A stretch of 50,652 nucleotides of DNA from Acidimicrobiales bacterium. Its GTDB lineage: Bacteria; Actinomycetota; Acidimicrobiia; Acidimicrobiales; Poriferisodalaceae. Location: NCBI GenBank assembly GCA_030743005.1, contig JASLTG010000009.1, positions 1 to 50,652 on the forward strand. Direction: 5' to 3'. The stretch's first letter is position 1. Each line of letters starts with the position of its first letter. Made by a program: the position numbers and the translations under genes. This document shows, piece after piece, positions 33,812 to 43,765 of this stretch. Under the pieces are notes generated by a model. The model saw only the letters and a list, made by a program, of their open reading frames with translations. It made no database searches and was not told the origin of the DNA.

Positions 33812-35343
33812 CTCTCCGCATTCGGTGATCCCCAGGCTCGAGCTATCGTTTTCGGAAATTCTTCGATCCATTGGATGAGGTCGTGCCCACAGACTCGTTC
33901 CGTGAAATGATGAGGCGAGGAATGGAAGTGGAGCCAAGCAGCCCACGCCTCGGTCGCCTGATGGAACCCTTGCTCCAACGTACCCGCACAGAGGTGCACA
34001 AATGGAGCGCCCTCAGGATCCCAATGTGTTTGTTCGCTAGGGGGCATACCAGTGGAGTAGGCGATGCAGTGGCCGTATCGGCTTCTGTGCATCGATCCGG
34101 TAGCTAAAGCATGTCCAGCGCCATCAGAACATCCAAAGATCGCTCGAAACTCTCGGTCAGTCGATGCAGAGAACTCACTTTCAGCCCATTGGGAAATCTC
34201 GTCAACGAAGAACCGTTGGTGACGTTCGAATCGTTGATCATCAAAACCAGGCAGGTATTCGAGTGCGCGCTCATTACCAGTGTGATCCATTGGTGCAGCG
34301 TGGGGAGCAACGATCAACAACGGCTGAATGAACCCAGACGAAATGGCTGCATCAATTCGACGTATGTATGGCTCAATCATGTTGCCATCAGTTGAATAGA
34401 CGACAGGAAGTTGAGAATGCAGCTGGTGATTGGGCGGAAGGTAGACCTTTATTCGCCGATTTTCCCGAAGCGCTGTGCTTGTGAACTCGTGTGTAGAAAG
34501 CGAGCCGTCCAAGGCGCCGTCTTCATGACTCGGCATCTCCTCGGGAGCGAGGTTTCCTCTATAGCGATTGTCCACTGGACCTCTACCACCAATTGGCATC
34601 CCATTATCGTCGAGGCTCCAAAACCCATAACCGAAGACTGCCTCGTCGAGCCGATCAACACGAATTTGTACGCACCAGAGGTCTGTTTGAGAACCAGATA
34701 CATCTTCGACGTTCCACATTGGAAGCTCAAAAACTGGTCCAGGGATGATCCCCGCAGCATCTGAACGACAAGCGAGAGTTAGATCGTTTCCATTTGACCA
34801 AGCTCCGTTTGGGAACTGTTCTAGGCCTTGACTGATGTCCTCAGTGCTTGGCTCAGACCAGATTCGACCAAATCGTTGGCCCGCCGGTAGTCCTTCCATT
34901 TCGTAGCGTTCCTGAGCTCGTAACTTATTTTGCCGGGTGACGTTCTGGCGCATCTGGTCTAAAGAAGGCAAACCGAACGATTGACGTGTTTCGTCATCAG
35001 CAACTCCGTCGAGAGGGGCCATCACCAGATCACCTTGATGTTCAAGGACTACGGTCCCGAACCTTTGGGGGCGTCCGCTCATAAGTGCCACTTTGTCGGC
35101 ACATTCGGCAAACAACGCCCCAGCTCCAAGGACACCGGCTTGATGAGCTCTCCCCGCGAGCTCGCCTGCTATGGGTAATTGCTGCGGTCCGGCGAAGATA
35201 GAAAGAGCTCTAGCAGCCCTGAGGGCGTCCCCATCATGGAGATCTGCGAGTCCTTCTTCTTGCAGCAATTGGCGCACGAAAAAGGGAGCGCTATCTGGGT
35301 CTGCTGACTCTAACTGAGTTAATAGATCGCCGATGGCACTCAC
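33808..35343 (-). CDS. Enterochelin esterase-like alpha/beta hydrolase
   Basis: A 511-aa protein with a C-terminal putative esterase domain (PF00756 type). The strand IKVYLPPNHQLHSQLPVVYSTDGNMIEPYIRRID is near residue 300 and the nucleophile elbow is AIFGCSDGAGHALATGSMHRSRYG near 400, giving Ser in GCSDGAG. The N-terminal half resembles the non-catalytic beta domain of siderophore esterase Fes, preceded by about 90 residues of helix-like sequence. No signal peptide is visible. GTG start with AGGAGGCGAA immediately upstream. No siderophore genes are near, so siderophore hydrolysis is not established; another ester is equally possible. Confidence 0.7.
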   Translation of the reverse strand: MSAIGDLLTQLESADPDSAPFFVRQLLQEEGLADLHDGDALRAARALSIFAGPQQLPIAGELAGRAHQAGVLGAGALFAECADKVALMSGRPQRFGTVVLEHQGDLVMAPLDGVADDETRQSFGLPSLDQMRQNVTRQNKLRAQERYEMEGLPAGQRFGRIWSEPSTEDISQGLEQFPNGAWSNGNDLTLACRSDAAGIIPGPVFELPMWNVEDVSGSQTDLWCVQIRVDRLDEAVFGYGFWSLDDNGMPIGGRGPVDNRYRGNLAPEEMPSHEDGALDGSLSTHEFTSTALRENRRIKVYLPPNHQLHSQLPVVYSTDGNMIEPYIRRIDAAISSGFIQPLLIVAPHAAPMDHTGNERALEYLPGFDDQRFERHQRFFVDEISQWAESEFSASTDREFRAIFGCSDGAGHALATGSMHRSRYGHCIAYSTGMPPSEQTHWDPEGAPFVHLCAGTLEQGFHQATEAWAAWLHFHSSPHHFTERVCGHDLIQWIEEFPKTIARAWGSPNAES

Positions 35344-35477
35344 TTCGCCTCCTAAGGACCCTTCAAGGGTAGCTCTCCGTGAAGCATGCTTTTCCTTGGT
35401 TGAACACTAAGCGAAGTGACCTCGAGCATCATTCAGATGTAGCGTCACCATCAACAGCCAACTACAGAGGAGATGCC

Positions 35478-36254
35478 GTGTCTGAAGAACTTGTCATAAC
35501 TGAGAAGCGTGGCTATACCCAGATTCTTACTTTGAATCGCCCCGACGATATGAATGCCTTTAACACAGCGTTAGCCACCGCCCTAGGTGAAGCCCTAGAA
35601 GCTATGGACAACGACGAGGAAGTCCGAGTGGGCGTTCTGACAGGCGCTGGTAGAGGGTTCAGTGCCGGAATGGATTTGAAACAATTTGCGGATGGCGGTA
35701 TCGACGCTATGCCCAACGTGGGAGATCGAGGTTTCGCCGGCATCACAGAAAAAAGTTGTGCAAAGCCGTTAATTGCTGCGGTAGAAGGATTCGCCTTGGC
35801 GGGCGGCCTTGAAGTTGCTCTTTCCTGCGATCTGATCGTTGCCTCAGAAGGAGCGAAGCTAGGTATCCCCGAAGCTGGGGTAGGGCTATTCGCCGGCGCG
35901 GGAGCGTTGTTACGGTTGCCTCGCCAATTGCCATACAGCCTTGCTATGGAGATGGCTCTTACTGCAGATCCGATTTCTGCTGAAGTAGCGCATCAACACG
36001 GGATGGTAAATCGGGTAGTTCCTAAGGGTGAAACTTTGTCAGCTGCTTTGGAGCTCGCAGAAAGAATTTCAAAGAATGCGCCTATGGGAGTTAGAGCATC
36101 AAAGCAACTAATTAAAGATGTTCTCGGTGTCTCCGAAGATGAGTTTTGGGGCTTCCAACGGGCGGCTTTAGAAGAAGTCTTTGCATCACAAGATGCCTTT
36201 GAGGGGGCAACCGCTTTCGCCGAAAAGCGCGCCCCTAACTGGCAGGACAAATAG
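35478..36254 (+). CDS. Enoyl-CoA hydratase/isomerase (crotonase) family protein
   Basis: A 258-aa crotonase. I set the start at GTG 35478 because AGAGGAG lies six bases upstream and the protein then has the usual length; an ATG at 35379 adds 33 unlike residues. Oxyanion-hole loops are GAGRGFSAGMDLKQFADG near residue 63 and AAVEGFALAGGLEVALSCDLIVASEGAKLGIPEAGVGLF (landmark, about 100-140), where the glutamate in GIPEAGVG matches the second catalytic Glu of enoyl-CoA hydratases. It probably serves fatty or aromatic acid oxidation downstream of ring opening (inference). Confidence 0.87.
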   Translation: MSEELVITEKRGYTQILTLNRPDDMNAFNTALATALGEALEAMDNDEEVRVGVLTGAGRGFSAGMDLKQFADGGIDAMPNVGDRGFAGITEKSCAKPLIAAVEGFALAGGLEVALSCDLIVASEGAKLGIPEAGVGLFAGAGALLRLPRQLPYSLAMEMALTADPISAEVAHQHGMVNRVVPKGETLSAALELAERISKNAPMGVRASKQLIKDVLGVSEDEFWGFQRAALEEVFASQDAFEGATAFAEKRAPNWQDK

Positions 36255-36262
36255 GCACGTTC

Positions 36263-36838
36263 TTGTCTGAAAGCAAATGGAGTCAACAGCGAAACATGCC
36301 CAGTGGCTGCACCTACGATGAGCGCTGGCACGAGTTAGCCAACTCTGGGCAAAACATTCACGGAGAGGCTGATTTCATCTCAGGATTCAAACCTGCCTCC
36401 GTGCTTGACGCTGGCTGCGGCACCGGACGAGTGGCGATTGAGTTGGTCCAACGTGGTATTGAGTGCGTGGGTATTGACCTCGATCACCAAATGTTGGCGA
36501 CGGCATCCCGGAAGGCTCCAACCATAAATTGGGTCGAAGCCGATCTAAAAGAATTCAATCTGGGGCGAACATTCGACGTCGCAGTTTTGGCAGGCAATGT
36601 GATGATCTTTGTGCTTCCTGGATCTGAAGGACTGGTCATAGATCGAGTAAACAACCATCTGCACGCAGGAGGGCTTTTCGTAGCTGGGTTTTCGCTAGAC
36701 ACCGGGGGCATCGCCTTAGGTGAGTACGACGCACTCATGAACCAAATGGGCCTATCACCCGCCGGTCGATGGAGCACTTGGCAAAGAGACCCCTTTACCG
36801 GAGGTCCTTACGCAGTTTCGGCCCACCGAAAGACCTAA
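36263..36838 (+). CDS. Class I SAM-dependent methyltransferase
   Basis: About 191 aa, with the SAM-binding motif VLDAGCGTGRVAIEL near residue 47, an acidic end of strand 2 in CVGIDLDHQML near 68, and DVAVLAGNVMIFV as motif III region near 105. The C-terminal YDALMNQMGLSPAGRWSTWQRDPF resembles small class I methyltransferases that are often annotated only by fold. The acceptor is unknown. Start is uncertain: TTG at 36263 (eight bases after the preceding stop) or ATG at 36296, neither with a clear ribosome site. Confidence 0.8.
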   Translation: MSESKWSQQRNMPSGCTYDERWHELANSGQNIHGEADFISGFKPASVLDAGCGTGRVAIELVQRGIECVGIDLDHQMLATASRKAPTINWVEADLKEFNLGRTFDVAVLAGNVMIFVLPGSEGLVIDRVNNHLHAGGLFVAGFSLDTGGIALGEYDALMNQMGLSPAGRWSTWQRDPFTGGPYAVSAHRKT

Positions 36839-36846
36839 CCGCTGAC

Positions 36847-37158
36847 TTATTCCATAGGGAGACGCGCTAGAAGTTCAATCTTCCGCTCTTCGTATTCGTC
36901 GAAGTCAATTTCGTCGTCATCAAATTTTGCTTGGAGTTCTGACACAAGGCGGAGAAGGTCAGCCGCCGAGATCTCTTGATCCAGATTGCCGTCCAGTTGG
37001 GCTGCGTCATCGTCAACAATTACTTCGACATCTTCTTCATATACGAGTGGCCCGCTTTCGGGGGTTTTGCCCATTCGTTTGGCACGTTTGGCGTCTGCTT
37101 TGGCCTTCTTGGCCCTATCGCGTTGGAGTTTTTCGAAAGTTGTGCGGCTTCCTGCCAT
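36847..37158 (-). CDS. Small charged protein with SHOCT-like C-terminus, unknown function
   Basis: A 103-aa protein from the ATG at 37158, preceded by AGGAG five bases upstream. Residues 1-30 are very basic and helical (KLQRDRAKKAKADAKRAKRMGK), the middle is acidic (DVEVIVDDDAAQLDG) and the last 40 residues are LLRLVSELQAKFDDDEIDFDEYEERK..., reminiscent of SHOCT or short-coiled-coil tails. No catalytic motif or membrane segment is seen. It may be a nucleic-acid- or protein-binding accessory factor. I do not recognise the family. Confidence 0.65.
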   Translation of the reverse strand: MAGSRTTFEKLQRDRAKKAKADAKRAKRMGKTPESGPLVYEEDVEVIVDDDAAQLDGNLDQEISAADLLRLVSELQAKFDDDEIDFDEYEERKIELLARLPME

Positions 37159-37346
37159 GGTCACTCCTATTGCCGATTAAAGCGAAACGAAATCAAGAAA
37201 AGGCCGCTTTGGTAACCGCTAAGGGGGGGAGTCAACGATAGGTCGACAGATAGCGCTACGGCCAAACAAATAGTTTAGAACATCGATCGTAAGAATTGGT
37301 GTTGCCGACTTAGCACCGAAGATAAATGTTTGCCTTTAGATAAGGG

Positions 37347-38975
37347 TCACTTTGACCACTGAAAGTCTTCGAATCGTTGTCTGAGGACTTTCTTATCAAT
37401 TTTTCCGGTCCCTGTATGAGGGATCTCTTCGATGGCTACGACGTCGTTAGGTAACCACCATGATGCGACGTGCGGCTTGATGGACTCAAGAATCTCGGTC
37501 GGGTTAAGTTCTTTCCCTGGCTCCAGAACAACTATTAAGAGAGGCCTTTCACCCCAGCGATCGTGAGGCAAACCGACTGCTGCAGCCTCAACGACACCCG
37601 GCGCCCCTACGGCGGCGTTCTCAAGCTCGATTGAACTAATCCACTCACCGCCGCTCTTGATGACATCTTTAGCTCTATCGACGATTGAGATATAGCCCTC
37701 ACTGTTCATGGTTGCTACATCCCCGGTCCTCAACCAAACCTCATCATTCTCAGTTATGTGAGTGGAGTCATCATCTAGTCCGAAGTATGAACCTGCAACC
37801 CAAGGCCCGCGAGCCAGAAGTTCACCTGGAGTGGCGCCGTCGCGTTGGACATCTTCACCATTCTCGTCAACAAGGCGAAGCTCAACGCCGTATATCTCTC
37901 GACCTGCCATCGCTTGGCGCCACCTTTTTTCTTCGCGATCTAACCCCTCTACCCTGTGGGTAAATCTGCCGGCTGACCCTTGGGTCATTTCCGTCATGCC
38001 CCAGACATGGGAAACGAAGACTTCGTACTCATCTTCCAATGTGTCCATCAACGAACGAGGAGCAGCTGAACCTCCCACTGCGAGCCGATTGAGGGAGGGC
38101 ACATCAGCTCCACTTTCTTGCAAATGTTGCACGACAGATAGCCAGATCGTTGGAACACCAGCAGAAAAGGTAACTTCCTCATCTTGGATTTGTTGAACTA
38201 GTGACTCAGGGGACATATCAGGCCCAGGTAAAACCAACTTCGCTCCCGCCATCGCCGCAGCAAACGGGATCGCCCAGCCGTTCACATGAAACATGGGGAC
38301 AGCAAGAAGTATTGACTGGCTCGAATTTACGTCGTGTCCGTCTCCGGTGCAGGTAGCCCAAGTCTGTAAAACTATGGAACGGTGGCTTTGTACGACGCCC
38401 TTCGGATTACCAGTGGTTCCCGATGTGTAACAGAGAGTAGCGGCGCTCCATTCGTCCAGAACAGGCCATTCCTCTATCGGAGCGCTTTCATCGATCCATT
38501 CCTCGTAGGCAACAGCGTTTTCGAGAGAAGTTTCGGGTAGTTCATCAGCCAAGACAATCCAGAGGAGAACTGAAGTTGCCTTGGAAGCGATGCTTTCTAC
38601 CACTGGCAAAAAATCTGGATCCACGAAAACTATTTGGTCTTCCGCGTGGTTGACGATCCAAGCGATCTGTTGCTCACGAAGGCGAGGGTTTACCGTATGC
38701 AAAACCGACCCTATGCCTGTTATTCCGTAGTACACCTCGAGGTGTCGGTGGTCGTTCCAAGCAATTGTCCCGACTCTGTCACCTTGCCCGATTCCAGCGG
38801 CCTTCAAGGCGCTTGCGACTTGTTGGGCGCGCCGGTGAACTTGAGTCCAGTTAGTTCGATGAACACGGCCGGTGGAATCAGTAGCAACGACCTCAGTAGC
38901 CGAGTGATTTCGCCCTGCGTAATCGATCAAACTCGATATCAAGAGCTGACGGTCCATGTTTAATCCACGAAGCAT
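37347..38975 (-). CDS. Fatty acid/aryl-CoA ligase (AMP-forming)
   Basis: A 542-aa adenylate-forming ligase. [20 protein letters not shown] is near residue 180, [15 protein letters not shown] near 325, [23 protein letters not shown] near 425, [15 protein letters not shown] near 445 and the terminal [16 protein letters not shown] near 525. The pattern is that of the FadD/AlkK medium- and long-chain ligases. I chose the ATG at 38975 since it lies eight bases after the upstream stop and has GAGGG just before; a frame extension to 39107 would lie inside the epoxide hydrolase gene. It probably acts with that hydrolase (inference). Confidence 0.87.
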   Translation of the reverse strand: MLRGLNMDRQLLISSLIDYAGRNHSATEVVATDSTGRVHRTNWTQVHRRAQQVASALKAAGIGQGDRVGTIAWNDHRHLEVYYGITGIGSVLHTVNPRLREQQIAWIVNHAEDQIVFVDPDFLPVVESIASKATSVLLWIVLADELPETSLENAVAYEEWIDESAPIEEWPVLDEWSAATLCYTSGTTGNPKGVVQSHRSIVLQTWATCTGDGHDVNSSQSILLAVPMFHVNGWAIPFAAAMAGAKLVLPGPDMSPESLVQQIQDEEVTFSAGVPTIWLSVVQHLQESGADVPSLNRLAVGGSAAPRSLMDTLEDEYEVFVSHVWGMTEMTQGSAGRFTHRVEGLDREEKRWRQAMAGREIYGVELRLVDENGEDVQRDGATPGELLARGPWVAGSYFGLDDDSTHITENDEVWLRTGDVATMNSEGYISIVDRAKDVIKSGGEWISSIELENAAVGAPGVVEAAAVGLPHDRWGERPLLIVVLEPGKELNPTEILESIKPHVASWWLPNDVVAIEEIPHTGTGKIDKKVLRQRFEDFQWSK

Positions 38976-38982
38976 CTCGCCC

Positions 38983-40128
38983 TCAACGAACCTGAGAAAA
39001 GAAGGACCGTACGTCCTCAACGAATAGTTCGGGTTGTTCAAAGGCAGCGAAATGCCCTCCCTTAGGCATTTTGGTCCACTGCCGAATGTCGGTATAAGTC
39101 CCCTCACTCCAAGACCTCACCGGCGGGATGATTTCACGAGGAAAACAAGCGACCCCAGTAGGCACGTCGACTTGGGCTGGGGGTGGTGGTCGGTTACCGG
39201 CTGAAGCGAAGCTTTCCCAGTAGAGCCGTGCTGAAGAAGTCGCAGACTTGGTAACCCAATACAGCATGATGTTGTCGAGCATTTCGTCGCGAGATAGCGC
39301 ATCTTCGGGGTGACCTTGATTGTCGGTCCAAGCCCAAAATTTTTCAAGGATCCAGGCAAGTTGTCCAACCGGGGAGTCGGTTAAGCCGTAGCCGACTGTT
39401 TGTGGACGGGTTCCTTGTTGGGTGGAGTAACCCGAATCCCAATCTCTGTAATAGGCAGCTGCTTCGAGCGCAGCTTGTTCTTCGTCGTTGGGTTCTCGGT
39501 CTTTGGGACGCTTTCCGCGCATAACCATGTTGAGGTGGATGCCAAGGCAGTTGGCGGGGTGACGCCCACCTATTGCAGTGGTAATTGCCGATCCCCAGTC
39601 GCCACCTTGAGCACCGAATCTTTGATAGCCGAGCCCCAGCATAAGTTCGGTGAATACGTCGGCCATTTGTTCGACGCCCCAACCTGAATGAGGGGGCTTA
39701 CCGCTAAAGCCATATCCAGGCAGCGACGGGCAAACAACGTGAAAGGCGTCTTCGGCCTTTCCATCATGTTCTGTTGGGTTCGTCAGTGGTTCGATGACTT
39801 TCTGGAATTCAACGACAGACCCGGGCCAGCCATGAGACAGGAGGAGAGGCATAGCCTCAGGGTGCGATGATTGCTGGTGAATGAAGTGAATGTCGCAGCC
39901 CTGTATGGGAGTAGTGAATTGACTGAATCGATTGAGGTCAGCTTCTCGCTGACGCCAGTCGTAGCTATGTAGCCAGTAGTCACACATCTCTTGCACGTAG
40001 CTCAACGGAATTCCCTGAGACCAATCTTCTACGAGCTCTCTCTCCGGCCAACGAGTTTTACTCAGACGATCGTGAAGGTCTTGCAGAACTTCATCGGAAA
40101 CTGAAATTTGGTAGGGGCTTATATCCAT
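38983..40128 (-). CDS. Epoxide hydrolase with EHN N-terminal domain
   Basis: A 381-aa alpha/beta hydrolase preceded by the epoxide hydrolase N-terminal region (residues 1-95: PYQISVSDEVLQDLHDRLSKTRWPERE). The oxyanion region is LLLSHGWPGSVVEF near 108, the nucleophile Asp is in GAQGGDWGSAITTA near 180, and the catalytic His is in KGGHFAAFEQPELFVEDV near 362. Microsomal-type and Aspergillus-type epoxide hydrolases share this layout. The product would be a vicinal diol. The gene is followed after eight bases by the acyl-CoA ligase. Confidence 0.88.
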   Translation of the reverse strand: MDISPYQISVSDEVLQDLHDRLSKTRWPERELVEDWSQGIPLSYVQEMCDYWLHSYDWRQREADLNRFSQFTTPIQGCDIHFIHQQSSHPEAMPLLLSHGWPGSVVEFQKVIEPLTNPTEHDGKAEDAFHVVCPSLPGYGFSGKPPHSGWGVEQMADVFTELMLGLGYQRFGAQGGDWGSAITTAIGGRHPANCLGIHLNMVMRGKRPKDREPNDEEQAALEAAAYYRDWDSGYSTQQGTRPQTVGYGLTDSPVGQLAWILEKFWAWTDNQGHPEDALSRDEMLDNIMLYWVTKSATSSARLYWESFASAGNRPPPPAQVDVPTGVACFPREIIPPVRSWSEGTYTDIRQWTKMPKGGHFAAFEQPELFVEDVRSFFSQVR

Positions 40129-40159
40129 TCAGTCAATTTATCGCTGAGAAGTAGCTCTC

Positions 40160-42016
40160 CTAAGCCTGGGCTCGTTTTTTGGTTCTGAGCCGGGTGCCGG
40201 AATCCAATTCTGCTTTCCTAATACGAATGCTTTCCGGGGTCACTTCTACACATTCGTCGTCGGCGATGAACTCTAAGGCGTGCTCTAGAGACAGGATCCG
40301 CGGAGGGCTCAACCGCACTGCGTCGTCAGCGGCAGCGGCACGAATGTTCGTCTGTTTCTTTTCTTTGCAGATGTTGACGTCAAGGTCATCTGGACGTGGA
40401 TTTTCCCCAATCACCATGCCCTGGTATACCGAGGTACCCGGGCCCACAAATAGTGAGCCCCTTTCTTGAATGGCTGAGGCTGCGTAGCCGCTTACCTGCC
40501 CCACCCGATCCGCCACTATCGACCCTGTGCGCCGTGAACGAAGCTCTCCACCCCACGCGATATAGCTATCGAATACATGATGTAAGAGTCCAGTGCCTCT
40601 TGTCTCGGTCAGGAATTCAGTCCGAAACCCAATTAGCCCGCGAGCTGGGATCAGGTAATCAAGACGTACCCATCCGGTCCCATGGTTGGCCATTTGTTCG
40701 AGACGACCGCGTCGTTCACCTAACAGTTGCGTAACCGCACCAACGTGGTCCTCTGGAATATCGATTGTTACGCGTTCGGCTGGCTCGTGGAGCACTCCAT
40801 CAATAGTTTTTGTGAGTACCTGTGGTTTGCCTACTGTCAGTTCGAAACCTTCGCGACGCATGATCTCGACCAGAACTGCCAACTGAAGCTCGCCTCGTCC
40901 CTGAACTTCCCAAGAATCTGGCCGATCTGTGTCAAACAGTCTTAGTGAAACATTTCCGACGAGTTCAGCTTCTAGTCGGTTCCTTATCAGCCGGGCAGTC
41001 ATCTTCTTGCCCTCGGTGCCTGCGAGAGGCGATGTGTTGATGCCAATCGTCATTGAAAGACTCGGCTCATCAACGGTGATGGTCGGAAGCGGCATAGGGG
41101 AAGTTGGATCGCTCAGAGTTTCGCCGATAGTTATCTCGGGGATTCCGGCAACTGCCGCTATTTCACCGGGCCCGACTTCTTCGACGTCCACTCTCTCGAG
41201 GCCCTCGGTTGTGTATAACTCTGCGATTCGAGTTGTTTCGATAGAACCATCAACCCGGCACCAAGCGACATCCTCACCTTTTCTTAATATCCCATGAAGC
41301 ACTCGACAAAGAGCTAATCGGCCCACGTAGGGGTTGGCGTCGAGGTTCGTCACCCAGGCTTGCAGAGGATGATCAGGCTTGTAGGTAGGGGAGGGGACCG
41401 CGTCGATGAGAACTTCAAATAGGGCGCCCAGGTCAGGGCCCGGGGATGCAAGGTCCACAGTGGCAGTGCCTTTGCGAGCGTCGGTATAGACAATCGGGAA
41501 ATCGATCTGATGGTCTTTAGCGTCAAGATCAAGAAAAAGTTCGTACGTTTCATTAACGACTTCTGAGATTCGCTCGTCGGGTCGGTCTATTTTGTTGATG
41601 ACGAGAACGACCGGAAGGTCAAGGGCAAGGGCTTTACGTAAAACAAATCGAGTTTGTGGCAACGGGCCTTCGGACGCGTCAACTAACAAAACGACGCCAT
41701 CGACCATTGTGAGAGCCCGCTCTACTTCGCCCCCGAAATCAGCATGGCCAGGAGTATCGATGATGTTGATCTTGGTTACCTGACCTGACGGGTCGTGCCA
41801 TCTCACAGCCGTATTCTTCGCCAAGATTGTGATGCCTTTTTCTCTTTCGAGGTCCATCGAGTCGAGCACACGGTCTCGTACCTCCTCGTTCTCGCGAAAG
41901 GCCCCCGATTGCCAAAGCATCGCGTCAACGAGAGTTGTCTTCCCGTGATCGACGTGAGCGATTATTGCGACATTGCGGAGGTCGCCTCGCGAGTCAACTG
42001 AATCGAAAGTAGTCAC
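40160..42016 (-). CDS. typA: Ribosome-associated GTPase TypA/BipA
   Basis: A 618-aa translational GTPase of the EF-G superfamily that assists 50S assembly and stress adaptation. G1 is [15 protein letters not shown] (residues 20-34), G2 is in ERGITI-like [12 protein letters not shown]3 [14 protein letters not shown] near 87, G4 NKIDRPDER near 141. The C-terminal domain ([21 protein letters not shown]) is the BipA-type signature region. The start is the GTG at 42016. An upstream TAGGTC at about 42050 with an ACAC context may be its -10 box. Housekeeping gene, not part of an accessory cluster. Confidence 0.95.
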   Translation of the reverse strand: MTTFDSVDSRGDLRNVAIIAHVDHGKTTLVDAMLWQSGAFRENEEVRDRVLDSMDLEREKGITILAKNTAVRWHDPSGQVTKINIIDTPGHADFGGEVERALTMVDGVVLLVDASEGPLPQTRFVLRKALALDLPVVLVINKIDRPDERISEVVNETYELFLDLDAKDHQIDFPIVYTDARKGTATVDLASPGPDLGALFEVLIDAVPSPTYKPDHPLQAWVTNLDANPYVGRLALCRVLHGILRKGEDVAWCRVDGSIETTRIAELYTTEGLERVDVEEVGPGEIAAVAGIPEITIGETLSDPTSPMPLPTITVDEPSLSMTIGINTSPLAGTEGKKMTARLIRNRLEAELVGNVSLRLFDTDRPDSWEVQGRGELQLAVLVEIMRREGFELTVGKPQVLTKTIDGVLHEPAERVTIDIPEDHVGAVTQLLGERRGRLEQMANHGTGWVRLDYLIPARGLIGFRTEFLTETRGTGLLHHVFDSYIAWGGELRSRRTGSIVADRVGQVSGYAASAIQERGSLFVGPGTSVYQGMVIGENPRPDDLDVNICKEKKQTNIRAAAADDAVRLSPPRILSLEHALEFIADDECVEVTPESIRIRKAELDSGTRLRTKKRAQA

Positions 42017-42138
42017 GGCTATTGGATGTGTGAGGAGGGGATAGGCACGAAAGACCTAGTGTGCCAGCAAAGGGCCCAATTGTCGCGTTTAGCGGAAGGC
42101 GAATCCGGGCTGTCTTAGCTGGAGGCTGATGCGGGCGT

Positions 42139-42161
42139 CTCGGCAGGGAGTGACACCCGAG
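42139..42161 (-). terminator. Possible hairpin after the LLM gene
   Basis: CTCGG and CCGAG form a 5-bp stem around a 13-base loop directly after the LLM stop on the minus strand. No T-run follows. A weak candidate for transcript ending before typA. The rest of the 150-base gap (42017-42166) holds only the putative typA promoter. Confidence 0.25.
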
Positions 42162-42166
42162 GCCAG

Positions 42167-43375
42167 CTAGTTTTCAGCGGCGTTTGTTTTGCCCTGGCTA
42201 GCTGTGATTTTGAGTGCGTCGGCCGCTTTTTCGTTAGACATAATTTTGTCGAGAATGGCTTCCCCCGCGCGGTTGAAGGCTGCACGCTCATTGGAGACAA
42301 ATTCCTGAGATTCACGCAATTTCTGGGTGTACCCGTTTATCTCTGGAATTACGTAACGGGCGACAAGATCCCAGCTGTTTGAAGTGTCTCGAGGCGTAGC
42401 CCAATCGTGAACAAACCCAATAGCTGTGCCGAATCCACCCGTGAGATCGTTCATATTCTGAATAAATTCGACCAAATCATCTGGGGTTCCCACCACGGCT
42501 GACTGCACAACCCCTTTAGCTGCTCCTCCACAAACAGCCTCTAGAGCTTCGTCTGGGTCGTCATAGGCAATAGTGCCGGGTCTTTGGAGTGTTCCCACGA
42601 TGTATTCGTTGTGCCACCGTTGAAGGCCGTCACGAGCCTGACTTACAGCAAGCTCTTTGGTTTCCGCGAGGTGCCAGTTAAGAAGGACTCTCCATTCTGC
42701 TCGGTCCACCGTAGATCCAGACTCACGTGCCGCGTCTTCCGCGAAACCCCACTGTGTACCGAGAGCAGTAATTCCTTCTGATGCCATTGAACCGATAGAG
42801 AGAACTCCAATCCCATACTTGCCCGCCAAAGTCATGCCAGAAGGGGAAACCATTGATGCGGTAGTTGCTGGTATCTGATCCTGAACCGGTAGTAACTGCA
42901 ACTGAGCATCTTTCATCGTGAACCAGTCAGTCTCATAAGAGAACCGAGGTTCACCGCGAAGAAGACGCAAAATGACGCCAAGAGCCTCATCCTGACGATC
43001 ACGGAGAAGCATTGGATCGATGTCGAACGTATGCGCATCCGAGGGTAAAGCTCCGGGTCCTGTGCCGAAAATAACCCTCCCTGCAGTCATGTGGTCAAGT
43101 TGAACGATGCGTTGAGCGACATTGAATGGATGGTGATAGGGCAGCGAAATAACTCCCGTACCTAACTTGATGCGAGAGGTACGTTCTCCAGCCGCAGCTA
43201 AGAACATCTCAGGGCTTGCAATCATTTCCCAGCCAGAACTGTGGTGCTCACCGCACCAAAACTCATCAAAGCCCAACTGCTCAAGTTGAACGACAAGATC
43301 TAAGTCTCGTCGAAATTGGAGCATTGGATTTTCGCCTACGGGGTGGTGTGGGGCAAGAAAGGCACCGAAACGCAT
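42167..43375 (-). CDS. LLM-class flavin-dependent oxidoreductase (bacterial luciferase-like)
   Basis: A 402-aa protein resembling flavin-dependent LLM monooxygenases such as the LimB family. The N-terminus reads MRFGAFLAPHHPVGENP, followed by LVVQLEQLGFDEFWCGEHHSSGWEMIASPEMFLAAAGERT (landmark, about 30-70), and the typical INYTGxGxLP-like LGTGVISLPYHHPFNVAQRIVQLDHMTAGRVIFGTGPGALPSD. The larger size and the HHPVGENP start suggest FMN rather than F420 as cofactor, but that is not certain. ATG 43375 is preceded by GAGG; a GTG lies just before it. The substrate is unknown. Confidence 0.86.
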   Translation of the reverse strand: MRFGAFLAPHHPVGENPMLQFRRDLDLVVQLEQLGFDEFWCGEHHSSGWEMIASPEMFLAAAGERTSRIKLGTGVISLPYHHPFNVAQRIVQLDHMTAGRVIFGTGPGALPSDAHTFDIDPMLLRDRQDEALGVILRLLRGEPRFSYETDWFTMKDAQLQLLPVQDQIPATTASMVSPSGMTLAGKYGIGVLSIGSMASEGITALGTQWGFAEDAARESGSTVDRAEWRVLLNWHLAETKELAVSQARDGLQRWHNEYIVGTLQRPGTIAYDDPDEALEAVCGGAAKGVVQSAVVGTPDDLVEFIQNMNDLTGGFGTAIGFVHDWATPRDTSNSWDLVARYVIPEINGYTQKLRESQEFVSNERAAFNRAGEAILDKIMSNEKAADALKITASQGKTNAAEN

Positions 43376-43432
43376 CACAAAACCTCACAGATTGATGGTG
43401 AGGAAAAAGCTTTCATGTTTGGCATGAGAAGA

Positions 43433-43456
43433 ACCTAGTAGGTAGGTCACCTAGGT
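43433..43456. promoter_or_regulatory. Paired palindromes, candidate operator
   Basis: ACCTA-G-TAGGT (43433-43443) is followed after five bases by the perfect palindrome ACCTAGGT (43449-43456). Both use ACCTA/TAGGT half-sites. The element lies about 60 bases upstream of the LLM gene start and downstream of the small membrane protein gene, so it may be a two-site operator for the LLM gene. A TAGGTT -10-like box overlaps it. Confidence 0.35.
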
Positions 43457-43495
43457 CGGATAACCGATGGATCTCAAGCTGCGCATTCTGTCTGG

Positions 43496-43708
43496 TCACT
43501 GTTGTGGCTGCTCATCTTCGTCACCCCACGTATGAGGGGGACCGAACCTACTTTCGTTCAGCACATTCAGCGCTGTAGAAAGCGCGAACCCAATGAACAT
43601 TCCAAAGCCCGTAAAAATTACGGGGATACTTTTCATGAGGATGCCAAGCCACGAAATGGCTACCCCAACAGCTATGAACCAAGCTGGTTCGATGGGTCGA
43701 CTTCGCAT
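43496..43708 (-). CDS. Small two-helix membrane protein, unknown function
   Basis: A 70-aa protein. Residues about 9-28 (AWFIAVGVAISWLGILMKSI) and 30-48 (VIFTGFGMFIGFALSTALNV) form two hydrophobic segments. The C-terminal tail is polar and acidic (GDEDEQPQQ), probably cytoplasmic. No recognised domain. The ATG has GGAGCAATC upstream, a reasonable ribosome site. It sits between two LLM oxidoreductase genes and its association with them is unproven. Confidence 0.65.
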   Translation of the reverse strand: MRSRPIEPAWFIAVGVAISWLGILMKSIPVIFTGFGMFIGFALSTALNVLNESRFGPPHTWGDEDEQPQQ

Positions 43709-43765
43709 GATTGCTCCCTAAATACCTGAACGTATGAGAATAATGTTGTGGTTCGCTACTTCTGG

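Noticed and set aside
38976..39107. Longer acyl-CoA ligase start at 39107
   Set aside because: It lies inside the epoxide hydrolase coding region; the ATG at 38975 just after that stop is far more plausible.
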